Shown: piece by piece, positions 7,807-15,920 of the stretch | Position numbering within the stretch: position 1 is the stretch's first letter | Layout of the letters: the number at the start of each line of letters is the position of its first letter | Source of the DNA: Limnohabitans sp. Rim8 | Lineage (GTDB): Bacteria; Pseudomonadota; Gammaproteobacteria; Burkholderiales; Burkholderiaceae_C | Reading direction: 5' to 3' | NCBI GenBank assembly: GCA_945897795.1 | Contig: CAMDFT010000017.1 | Coordinates: 1 to 42,903, forward strand | DNA: 42,903 nucleotides | Notes under the pieces: generated by a model | Seen by the model: only the letters and a program-made list of their open reading frames with translations | What the model was told of the DNA's origin: nothing | Databases searched by the model: none | Translations under genes and position numbers: made by a program

Positions 7807-8447
7807 GCTACACCCGACGCAGCAAAGACGAGTTGGCCGCCCGCGTGGCGCAAGACATTCCCGAGGGCGCCACGGTGAACTTAGGGATTGGCCAGCCGAC
7901 GCTGGTGGCCAACCACATACCGTCCTCGCGCGAAGTGCTTTTGCACAGCGAGAACGGCATCCTGGGCATGGGCCCGGCACCGGCCAAAGGGCTGGAAGAT
8001 TACGACCTGATCAACGCGGGCAAACAGCCGGTGACTTTGTTACCGGGCGGCGCGTATTTTCACCATGCCGACAGCTTTGCCATGATGCGCGGCGGGCATT
8101 TGGACATCTGCGTGTTGGGCGCGTTCCAGGTCAGCGCCACGGGTGACTTGGCCAACTGGCACACGGGCGAGGCCGATGCCATTCCCGCCGTGGGCGGTGC
8201 CATGGATTTGGCAGTGGGTGCCAAACAAACTTGGGTCATGATGGACCTGCAGACCAAGCAGGGCCAAAGCAAACTGGTGCAGGCTTGCAGCTACCCGCTG
8301 ACAGGCATTGGCTGTGTCAAACGCGTCTATACCGACTTGGCCACTTTGGCGTGCACGCCCCAAGGGCTGGAGGTGATCGACATGGTTGAGGGCTTGGGGT
8401 TTGAAGAATTGTCGGCACTGATCGGGCTGCCGCTCAAGGCGGCCTGA
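7803..8447 (+). CDS. scoB: 3-oxoacid CoA-transferase subunit B
   Basis: This 214-residue partner of subunit A carries the catalytic glutamate in HSENGILGMGP, the residue that forms the covalent glutamyl-CoA intermediate. The N-terminal LGIGQPTLVANHI loop and the LPGGAYFHHADSFAMMRGGH region are also typical. It is translationally coupled to scoA by a 4-base overlap. The end lies 10 bases from the convergent CMD-family gene, and no terminator hairpin was recognised between them. Confidence 0.93.
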   Translation: MSYTRRSKDELAARVAQDIPEGATVNLGIGQPTLVANHIPSSREVLLHSENGILGMGPAPAKGLEDYDLINAGKQPVTLLPGGAYFHHADSFAMMRGGHLDICVLGAFQVSATGDLANWHTGEADAIPAVGGAMDLAVGAKQTWVMMDLQTKQGQSKLVQACSYPLTGIGCVKRVYTDLATLACTPQGLEVIDMVEGLGFEELSALIGLPLKAA

Positions 8448-8457
8448 AAGACCCGCT

Positions 8458-9033
8458 TTATTGGGGAAACGGCGCAATGCCCGGTACGGCATTGTCCGGC
8501 AGTTCGCGGCGCGTGGTGTTCATCACCATCGCCAGCAAGCTGTAGTAGCCGCAGTGCGCCGTCATGTCGATGACGCCTTGGTCGCCAAACATTTTTTGTG
8601 CAGCAGCCCAGGTCACGTCGCTGACCGATTGGTTGTGCAGCAGCTCTTGCAAGAAGTCGTACACCACGGTTTCCTCGGCCGTCATGCTCGGTGGGCGGCG
8701 GCCTTCGGCAATGGCGTCACAAGTTTCCTCGCTCACGCCCGCTCTCATGGCGATGGGCTTGTGGATGTGCCACTCCACCGGCTGTGACCAGTGGCGCGCT
8801 ACCACCAGCACCGCAAATTCCGAGTTGTGCAAACCCACGGTGTTGTCGTAGCGCAGGTATTCCCCCACTTTTTGCAGGCGGCGCATCAGCTCGGGGCTGC
8901 GCATCAAAGGCACAAAGGGGCCGGAGAGTTTGCCTCTGGGCCCGCTGACCAACTCGTCGACCGCCGCACGTTGGGCGTCGGTCATGTGTTCACGCGGCAT
9001 TTCGGGCAGGCGGTCTGTTTTGGGGGAGGTCAT
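8458..9033 (-). CDS. Carboxymuconolactone decarboxylase (CMD/AhpD-like) family protein
   Basis: The 191-residue product resembles the general CMD family: helical, with LHNSEFAVLVVARHWSQPVEWHIH and a C-terminal HCGYYSLLAMVMNT. It lacks the CxxC redox pair of AhpD, so peroxidase activity is unlikely. It is also longer than PcaC (about 130 residues), so a role in the protocatechuate pathway is not supported despite the neighbouring CoA-transferase. The ATG at 9033 is preferred over an in-frame start 48 bases upstream because AAGAGA lies in front of it. Function unknown. Confidence 0.8.
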   Translation of the reverse strand: MTSPKTDRLPEMPREHMTDAQRAAVDELVSGPRGKLSGPFVPLMRSPELMRRLQKVGEYLRYDNTVGLHNSEFAVLVVARHWSQPVEWHIHKPIAMRAGVSEETCDAIAEGRRPPSMTAEETVVYDFLQELLHNQSVSDVTWAAAQKMFGDQGVIDMTAHCGYYSLLAMVMNTTRRELPDNAVPGIAPFPQ

Positions 9034-9096
9034 CGGGCTGTCTCTTGGGGTGGGTTGAAAGATCAAACCCCAATTTATCACCGGACCTGACGACGA

Positions 9097-9849
9097 TCAG
9101 TCGTGTGCGGGATAGCCCGGCGGGGCCACCGCCGCGCCCTGGATCTGGTGCCGCACAAAAGCCTGCGCAACCCAACCCGATTGTTTGGCGTCTTCGACAA
9201 AGCCGTTCAAAAATTGCCGCGCTGGTTCGCTGCGCTGCGCGGGCATGCCCATGGCCTGGTGGATGACCATGAAGCGGCCTGGCAGCAGGCGCACGCCGCC
9301 CAAGCGCTGGGCATCGGCCTGCAGTTGTTGCTTGACGCCTGCGGCGACTTCAAGTTGCTGGGTCATGAACACATCGACCACGGCGGGTGAGCTGGGCGCA
9401 CGCACGATGGCGGCGTTTTTCAGGTGGCGCGTCAAAAACAAGTCGTAGGCGCTGCCTGCACCCACCGTCACGCGGTGGCTGGCTTGGTCCACCTCGCCGT
9501 TGCTTTGCAGTGGCGAGTCGCTGCGCACCATGTAAGCCCCTTCGATTTGCACATAGGGCGGTGAAAAATGCAGGCCTTCGCCGCGCACCGGGTCGATGGC
9601 AAAAAAGCCGATGTCGGCGTCGTCGGCGCGCACGCACTGCACCGATTCATCGGCCTTTTTGAAGATGCGCCATTCAATGCCCAAGCCCAGCTGTGCAGCC
9701 AGTTTGCGCGACAGATCGGCCGAAATGCCCGAGGGCTCGCCTGCGGCGTCGAGCCCGGCGAGCACCGGGTTGCCCAGGTTGATCGCCACGCGCAAAACGC
9801 CGCGAGGAGCGAGCTGATCGGCCAAAGAGGCTGCTGAGGAAGTGTTCAT
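9097..9849 (-). CDS. Family 3 solute-binding-protein-like protein without a signal peptide
   Basis: The 250-residue product matches bacterial extracellular solute-binding proteins of family 3 (amino-acid type): GVLRVAINLGNPVL at the N terminus, GISADLSRKLAAQLG, and the CVRADDADIGFFAIDP region. The N terminus (MNTSSAASLADQLAPRG) has no hydrophobic export signal, and no permease or ATPase gene is near. It may be a cytoplasmic ligand-binding or enzyme-like member, or the true start could lie elsewhere, though no better one was seen. It reads in the same direction as the HAD gene 120 bases upstream. Confidence 0.75.
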   Translation of the reverse strand: MNTSSAASLADQLAPRGVLRVAINLGNPVLAGLDAAGEPSGISADLSRKLAAQLGLGIEWRIFKKADESVQCVRADDADIGFFAIDPVRGEGLHFSPPYVQIEGAYMVRSDSPLQSNGEVDQASHRVTVGAGSAYDLFLTRHLKNAAIVRAPSSPAVVDVFMTQQLEVAAGVKQQLQADAQRLGGVRLLPGRFMVIHQAMGMPAQRSEPARQFLNGFVEDAKQSGWVAQAFVRHQIQGAAVAPPGYPAHD

Positions 9850-9920
9850 GGTTTGTGCAGAAAATGGACTGGAAAGTGGCGGTTTATTTTAAAAACGCGA
9901 GCCGTTCAGCGGGCTGACAA

Positions 9921-9956
9921 GTGCCAGGTGACATGTTCCGGGTGACATGTGCCAGG
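9921..9956. repeat. Short nested direct repeats in the gap before the binding-protein-like gene
   Basis: GGTGACATGT occurs at 9927-9936 and again at 9941-9950, and GTGCCAGG occurs at 9921-9928 and 9949-9956. The two 8-mers flank the two 10-mers, giving a compact 36-base module. It could be a protein-binding site or the remnant of a dispersed repeat. Confidence 0.6.
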
Positions 9957-9969
9957 CCGAGCTGCCGTA

Positions 9970-10668
9970 TCAGCCCAAGACTTGGAGCACTGCCGTCAAA
10001 TCGCGCCCCGTGTGATGAGGTGCAGGCCCGATGGCCTCAGGCGGCAGGCCCTGGCGGTTGACCCACAGCGTGGTGAAGCCAAACCAGGTGGCCCCCAGCG
10101 CGTCCCAGGCGTTGCTGGAGACAAACAGCACGTCGGCGGGTGCAAACCCAAAGTGGTCTGTCACGATTTGGTAGCTGGTGGGGGTGGTCTTGAACTGGCG
10201 CACGCTGTCCACCGACAGCACCGCGTCCAGCAGTTCGCTCATGCCCGCGCTGTACACGGCGGACTGCAGCATCTCGGGGCTGCCGTTCGACAAAATGGCT
10301 GTGGCCATGCCGCGCTGGCGCAAGGCTTGGAGCACGCCCAAGTTTTCCGGGAAAGCCGAGAGCTTGGCGTATTGCGCCATCAACGCGTCTTCATTCGCGT
10401 GGGTGTGCACCAAGCCCAAACGCGCCAAGGCATAACGCAGCGAGGCGCGTGTGAGGTCCCAAAACGATTGGTAATGGCGGCTGCCTTCAGGGTTGGGGTC
10501 GCTCAGCGAGATCAGGCGCGTGTACTCGATTTGCTTGTCGCGCCACAGCACCGACAGCGCCGCGCCTTGGCCGGGGTAAAGCTTTTCGGCCAAAGCGCCG
10601 ATGGAGTACACATCGAACAATGTGCCGTAGGCATCGAAAACAACCGCTCGGATGTTGGGGTGCGTCAT
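9970..10668 (-). CDS. Type II haloacid dehalogenase-like HAD hydrolase
   Basis: This 232-residue HAD-superfamily protein shows the nucleophile motif VVFDAYGTLFDV (D12), motif II AILSNGSPEML, a motif III lysine (QFKTTPTSYQ) and the SSNAWDALGA loop typical of type II L-2-haloacid dehalogenases. In that family water attacks an ester formed by the Asp to release halide and a 2-hydroxyacid. Many relatives act on other substrates. Its ATG overlaps the bicupin stop by ATGA, so it is the last gene of a senB-senC-bicupin-HAD run. A link to selenium metabolism is suggested only by this packing. Confidence 0.87.
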   Translation of the reverse strand: MTHPNIRAVVFDAYGTLFDVYSIGALAEKLYPGQGAALSVLWRDKQIEYTRLISLSDPNPEGSRHYQSFWDLTRASLRYALARLGLVHTHANEDALMAQYAKLSAFPENLGVLQALRQRGMATAILSNGSPEMLQSAVYSAGMSELLDAVLSVDSVRQFKTTPTSYQIVTDHFGFAPADVLFVSSNAWDALGATWFGFTTLWVNRQGLPPEAIGPAPHHTGRDLTAVLQVLG

Positions 10669-11333
10669 GCCAGATGCCCTGTTTTCACCAGGATCAAGCA
10701 GCCTTCGCGGCTGAAGGGTTGGTGCTGGCTCATGTGCGGGCTGCGCAGCCAGCTGCCGGCGGGGTAGTCGCCGTGCTCGTCCGAAAAAACGCCGTCGACC
10801 ACCAAGATTTCTTCGCCGCCCCAATGCCGGTGCGGGTTGAAAAACGTTTGCGGGGCCCAGCGCACCAGGGCGGTGTTTTGCGTCTCGAAGGTGTTCAATG
10901 GCAACACTTTCAAACCCTCGACCATGCCCTGACGCCATTCGCTGCGGCGCGTGTCGATGACCACACGCTCGTTGTCGCGCGCGTCCAGGTGGCGCAGCTT
11001 CACAAAGAGGGTGCAGCCTTCGGGTGAGGACGGTGCGTGCGAACTGCCCACCGGGTTCTTGATGTAGGTGCCGGGGCCATACACGCCGTGTTCGTCGTTT
11101 AGCGTGCCTTCAAGCACCAAAATTTCTTCGCCTCCGCCGTGTGTGTGGTTGGCAAAGGCCGAGCCCGGCGCATAGCGCACGATGGACGTGGCGCGTGCCA
11201 CTTCACCGCCGTCGCGCTCGAGCATGCGGCGCGACACGCCTGAGGCGGGTGATTCCATCCAATCGAGTGCGGGGCTGTGGATGATGCAACGCTGGGTCAG
11301 GTCGGCGTTGAGTGAGAGGTGTTCGGCGAGCAT
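10665..11333 (-). CDS. Two-domain cupin (ChrR-like) protein
   Basis: The 222-residue protein contains two similar cupin units. Each has a metal-site motif: NHTHGGGEEILVLEG in the first and NPHRHWGGEEILVVDG in the second, followed by GTYIKNPVGSSH and GSWLRSPHMSQH. Both copies keep the histidines and glutamate that bind a metal. The start at 11333 is 13 bases after the senC stop; the ribosome-binding site is weak, which suggests translational coupling. ChrR-like cupins bind Zn and may sense reactive species, and others are dioxygenases, so the role is open. Confidence 0.85.
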   Translation of the reverse strand: MLAEHLSLNADLTQRCIIHSPALDWMESPASGVSRRMLERDGGEVARATSIVRYAPGSAFANHTHGGGEEILVLEGTLNDEHGVYGPGTYIKNPVGSSHAPSSPEGCTLFVKLRHLDARDNERVVIDTRRSEWRQGMVEGLKVLPLNTFETQNTALVRWAPQTFFNPHRHWGGEEILVVDGVFSDEHGDYPAGSWLRSPHMSQHQPFSREGCLILVKTGHLA

Positions 11334-11346
11334 GTTGTGGGGGCAC

Positions 11347-13713
11347 TCAGGTTTTGAGCAACACCGGCTCGATGGCCTCGCCTTGCGCGGTGATGCGCCC
11401 AATGATGGCGGTGTGCGGGTAGCCTGCCGCCTTGAGCGCTTGCACACAAGCCGCCGCTTGCGCTGCGGGCACGCTTGCGAGCAGGCCGCCTGCGGTTTGC
11501 GGGTCAAACAGCAAGGGGTAGCGGGGGTCGCCCACGAATTCATCGGCGTTGCGCAGGGCGCGGCGCAGGCGCACATTGGCCGGCTGCAAAGAACTGACAA
11601 TGCCCGCCTGTACGCAGTCCACCGCGCCATCCAGCAGGGGCAGGGTGCTCATGGTCAATTCGGCGTCCACACCCGATGGCCTTGTCATCTCGACCAAGTG
11701 GCCCAACAGGCCAAAGCCGGTCAGGTCGGTGCAGGCGGTGGCCCCGTGGGTGCGCAAAATTTGTGCACCCGTTTGGTTGGACAGCACCATCGACTGCAGC
11801 GCCGCATCGATCCAGCGACCTTTGGCGGCGAAGCGTGCGTGCGCGGCAAACAGGGTGCCGGTCCCCATCGGTTTGGTCAGCAGCAGCACATCGCCCGGCT
11901 GCATGCCGCCCTTGCGCATGACGCTGTCCATCTTTTCATCGATCAATCCGTTGATGGCAAAACCCAAGGCCAGCTCTGCGCCTTCGCCTGTGTGCCCACC
12001 CACCAGGGCGCAGCCAGCGGCGTTCAGCACCTCGATCGCGCCGCCCATCATTTGGGTCAGCAGGTCTTCGACTTTGCGTTCTAGGCCGGGCGGCACGGTG
12101 ACCACGGCGGTGGCCGTTTGTGGCTCGGCCCCCATGGCAAAAATATCACCCAGCGCGTGGTTGGCCGCGACCTTGCCAAACATATAAGGGTCGTCGATGA
12201 AGGCGCGGAAAAAGTCCACCGTCTGCACCACGGCCATGCCTGGCGGCACGCGCACCACAGCCGCGTCGTCGGGCGAGTGCAGGCCGATCAACACATCGGA
12301 TCGGTCGACCGGTTGCAATTGTCCCAAGGCACGTGACAACACATTGGCGCCGACTTTGGCACCGCATCCCCCACAGCGCATGGCGATGGCCGAGATGGCT
12401 TGCAGCGATTCTTCGCTCGTCAGTGCCAGGCGCGTTCTGGGGGCCTTGCCTTGGGCCTGGATGTCTTTGAGCAGTTGGCCCATGGCCTGCATGGCTTCGC
12501 GAACGTTGGCACCGGGTTGGGCGGAGCCACCGGCTCCCAGCATGGCAGGGAACTCGGTGAAGCGGCGCATGAATTCCCGGTCAATGCGGTCCTTCCAGCG
12601 CCAGACCCAGGCCCCGGCAAAACCCAGCGACCCACGAGAGGCCACGGCAAAGCGGTTGCCGGTGGAAATGAGGGCCAGCCAATGGCGTTGCGGGTTGTAG
12701 GCCAGCAGTTTTTGGCTGCGCAGGCTGCGGCGCAAATTCTCGGCCAAGGGCTTGGCCATGCGCACGGCAAACACGCCAGCTTTCTCTAATGGGCGCTCCA
12801 CAAACGAAGCGATGTCACCTGCGGCAAACACAAGCGGGTCATTCAGCGATTGCAGTTGGGGGTGCACCAGGATGAAGCCGTCTTTGTCCAAAGCCAGTCC
12901 GGTGCTTTGCAACCATTCGGGGCCACCGGCCTGGGTGACCCACATGGTTTCGTCGGCATCAAAGGTGCGGCCGTCGCGCGTGTGCAGGCAGCCGGGCGAG
13001 ACCTGCACCACCTCGGCATGGGTGTGTACGGCGATGTTGTGTTCTTGCAGAACCTTGGCAAAGCGCGCGCGTACGCCCGGGTTATGGGTGGGCAAAATGT
13101 GTTCGCCTGAGGTCAGCAGCACAAATTGCAGGTCTTCTGGGTTGCGCACCATGGCCCTGAATTCGTTGCGCAAGCGGTACTGCATGGACAACACCAGTTC
13201 GACGCCACCCGCGCCTGCTCCGACCACGGCAATGGTCATGGGGCCCCGGTGTGCAGGCCATTGACGGGCCTTGTCCATCAGGGCCAACCACCGCTGGTTG
13301 AACTGCGCAATGGGCTTGACGGGCACGGCCAGCGCTTGCGCGCCATCGACCTGCCGCATCTGCGGGGCCGAGCCGATGTTGATCGACAACAGGTCGTACG
13401 GCACGGGCGGTCGGTTTTTGCAAATGACTCTTTGGGTCTTGCGGTCGATGCTGATCACAGCATCGTGGACCAGGCGTGCACCGGCAAACGCGCACAGGCG
13501 ACCCAGGTCAATGTGCACCTCGTCAAAGCTGTAATGGCCCGAAATGTAGCCCGGCAGCATGCCCGAGTAAGGCGTGTCAATGTCGGTGCAGATCAAGGTG
13601 ATGCGCACGCCCGGCTCGGGCTTCATGGCGAACATGCGCAGCACGCCCACATGGCTGTGGCCGCCACCCACCAGCACCAGGTCGCGCAGCACGGGTTGAT
13701 TGAAAGATTGCAT
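11347..13713 (-). CDS. senC: SenC: selenophosphate synthetase (SelD) fused to an N-terminal FAD/NAD(P)H oxidoreductase
   Basis: Residues 1-380 form an NDH-2-like flavoprotein with two dinucleotide-binding loops (VLVGGGHSHVGVLR near 13-26 and AVVGAGAGGVEL near 162-173) and FAAGDIASF near 296-304. Residues 430-788 form SelD: the catalytic pair is C450 and K453 in RCGGCGAKVG, and ATP-site motifs include SPDDAAVVRV, VDFFRAFIDDPYMFG and ALGDIFAMGAEP. SelD makes selenophosphate from selenide and ATP. The gene starts on the base after the senB stop, so selenophosphate is probably supplied directly to selenosugar synthesis. NDH-SelD fusions are known elsewhere. No selA, selB or selU was seen in the window, but they could lie outside. 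Confidence 0.93.
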   Translation of the reverse strand: MQSFNQPVLRDLVLVGGGHSHVGVLRMFAMKPEPGVRITLICTDIDTPYSGMLPGYISGHYSFDEVHIDLGRLCAFAGARLVHDAVISIDRKTQRVICKNRPPVPYDLLSINIGSAPQMRQVDGAQALAVPVKPIAQFNQRWLALMDKARQWPAHRGPMTIAVVGAGAGGVELVLSMQYRLRNEFRAMVRNPEDLQFVLLTSGEHILPTHNPGVRARFAKVLQEHNIAVHTHAEVVQVSPGCLHTRDGRTFDADETMWVTQAGGPEWLQSTGLALDKDGFILVHPQLQSLNDPLVFAAGDIASFVERPLEKAGVFAVRMAKPLAENLRRSLRSQKLLAYNPQRHWLALISTGNRFAVASRGSLGFAGAWVWRWKDRIDREFMRRFTEFPAMLGAGGSAQPGANVREAMQAMGQLLKDIQAQGKAPRTRLALTSEESLQAISAIAMRCGGCGAKVGANVLSRALGQLQPVDRSDVLIGLHSPDDAAVVRVPPGMAVVQTVDFFRAFIDDPYMFGKVAANHALGDIFAMGAEPQTATAVVTVPPGLERKVEDLLTQMMGGAIEVLNAAGCALVGGHTGEGAELALGFAINGLIDEKMDSVMRKGGMQPGDVLLLTKPMGTGTLFAAHARFAAKGRWIDAALQSMVLSNQTGAQILRTHGATACTDLTGFGLLGHLVEMTRPSGVDAELTMSTLPLLDGAVDCVQAGIVSSLQPANVRLRRALRNADEFVGDPRYPLLFDPQTAGGLLASVPAAQAAACVQALKAAGYPHTAIIGRITAQGEAIEPVLLKT

Positions 13714-14694
13714 TCAAAGGGTCCAGAGGTCTTGCACCCAACGGTGCAAGGCGGCGCGTTCGGCCTGCGGTTCAAACAAGGGTGCGCGCAAAGCGCACTG
13801 ATGCTGCAAGTGTGCCACCAGAGAACGTCCGGTTTGTGGAGATCGGCACGCCAGCAGCAAATCGGCCAACGCTTTGGCGTTGCCCAGCTCAAACAGGCCG
13901 GCGTAATTCTCACCCAACAGGCCCACATTTCCGTCGATGCGCGACGCCAGCACGGGCGTGCCGCTGCAAATCGCCTCCATCAGCACATGTGCGCCGCCTT
14001 CCATGCGGCTGCAGTGCACCAGCAGGTGGGCGCGCTGGATGCGCTGCAGGGTTTGCGCGTGGGGCACAGCCCCCAGCCAGCGGTAATGCGGGCACTGTGC
14101 CTGCGTGTCTTGCGCAGCCTGGCCCAGCGCCGGGTCGAGTGCTGCACCGATGTGGTCGATGAGCACGCCCGCGTCTGGCGGCAACCACCCTGCTGCAGCC
14201 ATCAGGGTGAGGGGGTCTTTTTCTTCGCGCAAATGGCCCACCATCACCACGCGCAAGTGGCGTGTGGTTTTGGGCAAAGTCTGGCGCGTGCCGGTGGACT
14301 GAAAGATGACCCGCGCCTTGGCGTGGTGTGCGGGCGGCAAGGCCTTGACCCCCAATTCTTGCAGAACCACGAGCGAATGGGCCAGCGTCAAAGACTGTTG
14401 GGCCAAGGGGTCGTGGCCGATGTCGCGGTACAGGTCGGTGCCGGTGAGCACCACGCCCAAGCCGTGTTGGCCGCGCGTGGTGTGCCAGGCTTGCACCGAG
14501 TCGGCTGAGCGGCGCGCGTGCAGGGCCAGCATCACATCGTCAGGCGAGGTCAAGGCCTCAGCGTCGGGCCATTGCCGCACGATGCGGGCAAAATGAGGTT
14601 GAAGCAGGTGTTGCCAACGGCGCGCCGTTTGCCAGTTCCCGTTGTTGGCGTCAGCCAAGGCAGGGCTGACAATGACCACACGAAGTTTTTGCAT
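13714..14694 (-). CDS. senB: SenB: selenosugar synthase (GT4-like glycosyltransferase)
   Basis: The 326-residue product is a GT-B fold glycosyltransferase: N-terminal IVSPALADANNGNWQTARRW, a central VVLTGTDLYRDI motif, and the C-terminal donor-site region RMEGGAHVLMEAICSGTPVLA. SenB joins selenophosphate to a UDP-sugar (UDP-GlcNAc) to give a 1-selenosugar. Identification rests on this sequence plus direct contact with SelD and an EgtB-like gene, the known sen arrangement. The start at 14694 (MQKLRVVIVSP) fits the fold; another ATG at 14709 (MYKLPMQKL) is possible and would overlap senA. Confidence 0.9.
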   Translation of the reverse strand: MQKLRVVIVSPALADANNGNWQTARRWQHLLQPHFARIVRQWPDAEALTSPDDVMLALHARRSADSVQAWHTTRGQHGLGVVLTGTDLYRDIGHDPLAQQSLTLAHSLVVLQELGVKALPPAHHAKARVIFQSTGTRQTLPKTTRHLRVVMVGHLREEKDPLTLMAAAGWLPPDAGVLIDHIGAALDPALGQAAQDTQAQCPHYRWLGAVPHAQTLQRIQRAHLLVHCSRMEGGAHVLMEAICSGTPVLASRIDGNVGLLGENYAGLFELGNAKALADLLLACRSPQTGRSLVAHLQHQCALRAPLFEPQAERAALHRWVQDLWTL

Positions 14695-14707
14695 GGGCAG
14701 TTTATAC
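14695..14707. promoter_or_regulatory. Very short head-to-head gap between senB and senA
   Basis: Only 13 bases separate the likely start codons of the divergent senB and senA. Promoters for each must therefore lie inside the other gene's coding region, or the real senA start is downstream at 14786. No clear box pair or strong ribosome-binding site was recognised on either strand. Confidence 0.45.
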
Positions 14708-15916
14708 ATGAGCAGCAGTACCCCAGCGGCCCCCAGGCAGACGAATTCCCACCGCTTGAATGGACCCGTGACCAACCCCTGGCGCATGGCCAACGCCGAG
14801 GCCCTGGCCCAAGCCCTGAGTGACACGCGCCAGCGTACGCTGGGTTTGATCCAGGCTTGGCAAGCGGCGCTGCCCGATCTGGCCGTGCCGCCCCGGCCCG
14901 GCATGAACCCGCCCCTGTGGGAGTGGGGTCACATCGCCTGGTTTCAGGAATGGTGGACGGTGCGCAACCGACAGCGCGGCGAAGGCACCCGCAGTGCTTC
15001 TTTGGGCGATGGTTTTGAGCCTTCACGCATGCCCCGTGCCGACGCGCTGTACAACTCCAGCGAGGTGGCGCACGACAGCCGCTGGTCGCTGCCGCTGCCC
15101 GACTTGCAGCACACCCTAGGCTACCTGGCCGATGTGCTGGCGCACAGTCTGACCTATTTGCGGGCCGCGCCCGAGTCCACGGACGATGCGCTTTATTTTT
15201 GGCGCTTGGTTGTGCAGCACGAGGCCATGCACAACGAAGCTGCGGTGTACATGGCGCAAGACCTGGGCTTGGCTTTGCCCGAAGCCTTGTACGTGGGTCA
15301 CGCGCAGGCGGGCATTGAGCCTGTTTCGATAAGCGCTTTGGACATCCCAGGCCAAGTTTGGACCTTGGGCCACAGCGGCCCTGGTTTTGCGTTTGACAAT
15401 GAATGCCAGGCTCACCCGGTGGCGCTGGCCGCTTTTGAGATCGATGCGATGGCCGTGACCTGGTCGCAGTACCTGCCTTTTTTGCAGGCCACGGACCATG
15501 CCCTCCCGCCCCATGTGCGTGGCGCGCAAGGCGATTGGCAAGTGCGGCGTTTTGGCCAGTGGCAGGCCATGGATCTGAACGCCCCCGTGGTGCATGTCAA
15601 TGCTGCCGATGCCCAGGCTTGGTGCGAATGGGCCGGCAGGCGTTTGCCCACCGAAGCCGAGTGGGAGTGCGCCGCTCAGCACCCAGGCTTTTCATGGGGC
15701 CAGGTGTGGGAATGGACCGCCAGCGACTTTGCGCCTTACCCCGGTTTTGTGGCCCATCCCTACCGCGATTATTCAGAGCCCTGGTGGCACGGCCACCGCG
15801 TGCTGCGCGGGGCTTGTGCCGCCACCTCGTCGCATGTCGTGGATGTGCGCTACCGCAACTTCTTTGTGCCCGAGCGGCGCGACATCTTTGCAGGCTTCCG
15901 CTCGGTCAAGCTTTGA
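14708..15916 (+). CDS. senA: SenA: selenoneine synthase (EgtB-like non-haem iron enzyme)
   Basis: The 402-residue product has a DinB-like N-terminal domain and a C-terminal formylglycine-generating-enzyme-type domain, as in EgtB. The iron ligands are visible: H75 (WEWGHIAW) and the H-x3-H-x-E motif HEAMHNE (171-177). The C-terminal part contains RRLPTEAEWE (311-320), VWEWTASDF and RYRNFFVPERRDIFAGFRSV. SenA couples hercynine to the selenosugar with O2; the product breaks down to selenoneine. It is assigned SenA rather than EgtB because senB and senC adjoin. No EgtC or EgtE is nearby. An alternative ATG is at 14786. The stop is 4 bases from the convergent neighbour's stop. Confidence 0.9.
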   Translation: MSSSTPAAPRQTNSHRLNGPVTNPWRMANAEALAQALSDTRQRTLGLIQAWQAALPDLAVPPRPGMNPPLWEWGHIAWFQEWWTVRNRQRGEGTRSASLGDGFEPSRMPRADALYNSSEVAHDSRWSLPLPDLQHTLGYLADVLAHSLTYLRAAPESTDDALYFWRLVVQHEAMHNEAAVYMAQDLGLALPEALYVGHAQAGIEPVSISALDIPGQVWTLGHSGPGFAFDNECQAHPVALAAFEIDAMAVTWSQYLPFLQATDHALPPHVRGAQGDWQVRRFGQWQAMDLNAPVVHVNAADAQAWCEWAGRRLPTEAEWECAAQHPGFSWGQVWEWTASDFAPYPGFVAHPYRDYSEPWWHGHRVLRGACAATSSHVVDVRYRNFFVPERRDIFAGFRSVKL

Positions 15917-15920
15917 GGTT

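Noticed and set aside
7096..9033. A beta-ketoadipate (protocatechuate) pathway cluster
   Set aside because: The CMD-family protein is too long for PcaC and no other pca gene is here. The CoA-transferase is kept as a general 3-oxoacid enzyme.
13126..14508. A 460-codon open frame on the plus strand
   Set aside because: It is antisense to senC and senB and rich in His, Gln, Ala and Val, as expected of a shadow frame.
14708..15916. Calling this gene egtB (ergothioneine synthesis)
   Set aside because: It adjoins a SelD-containing gene and a selenosugar-synthase-like gene, and egtC/egtE are missing. SenA fits better, but the motifs alone do not decide.
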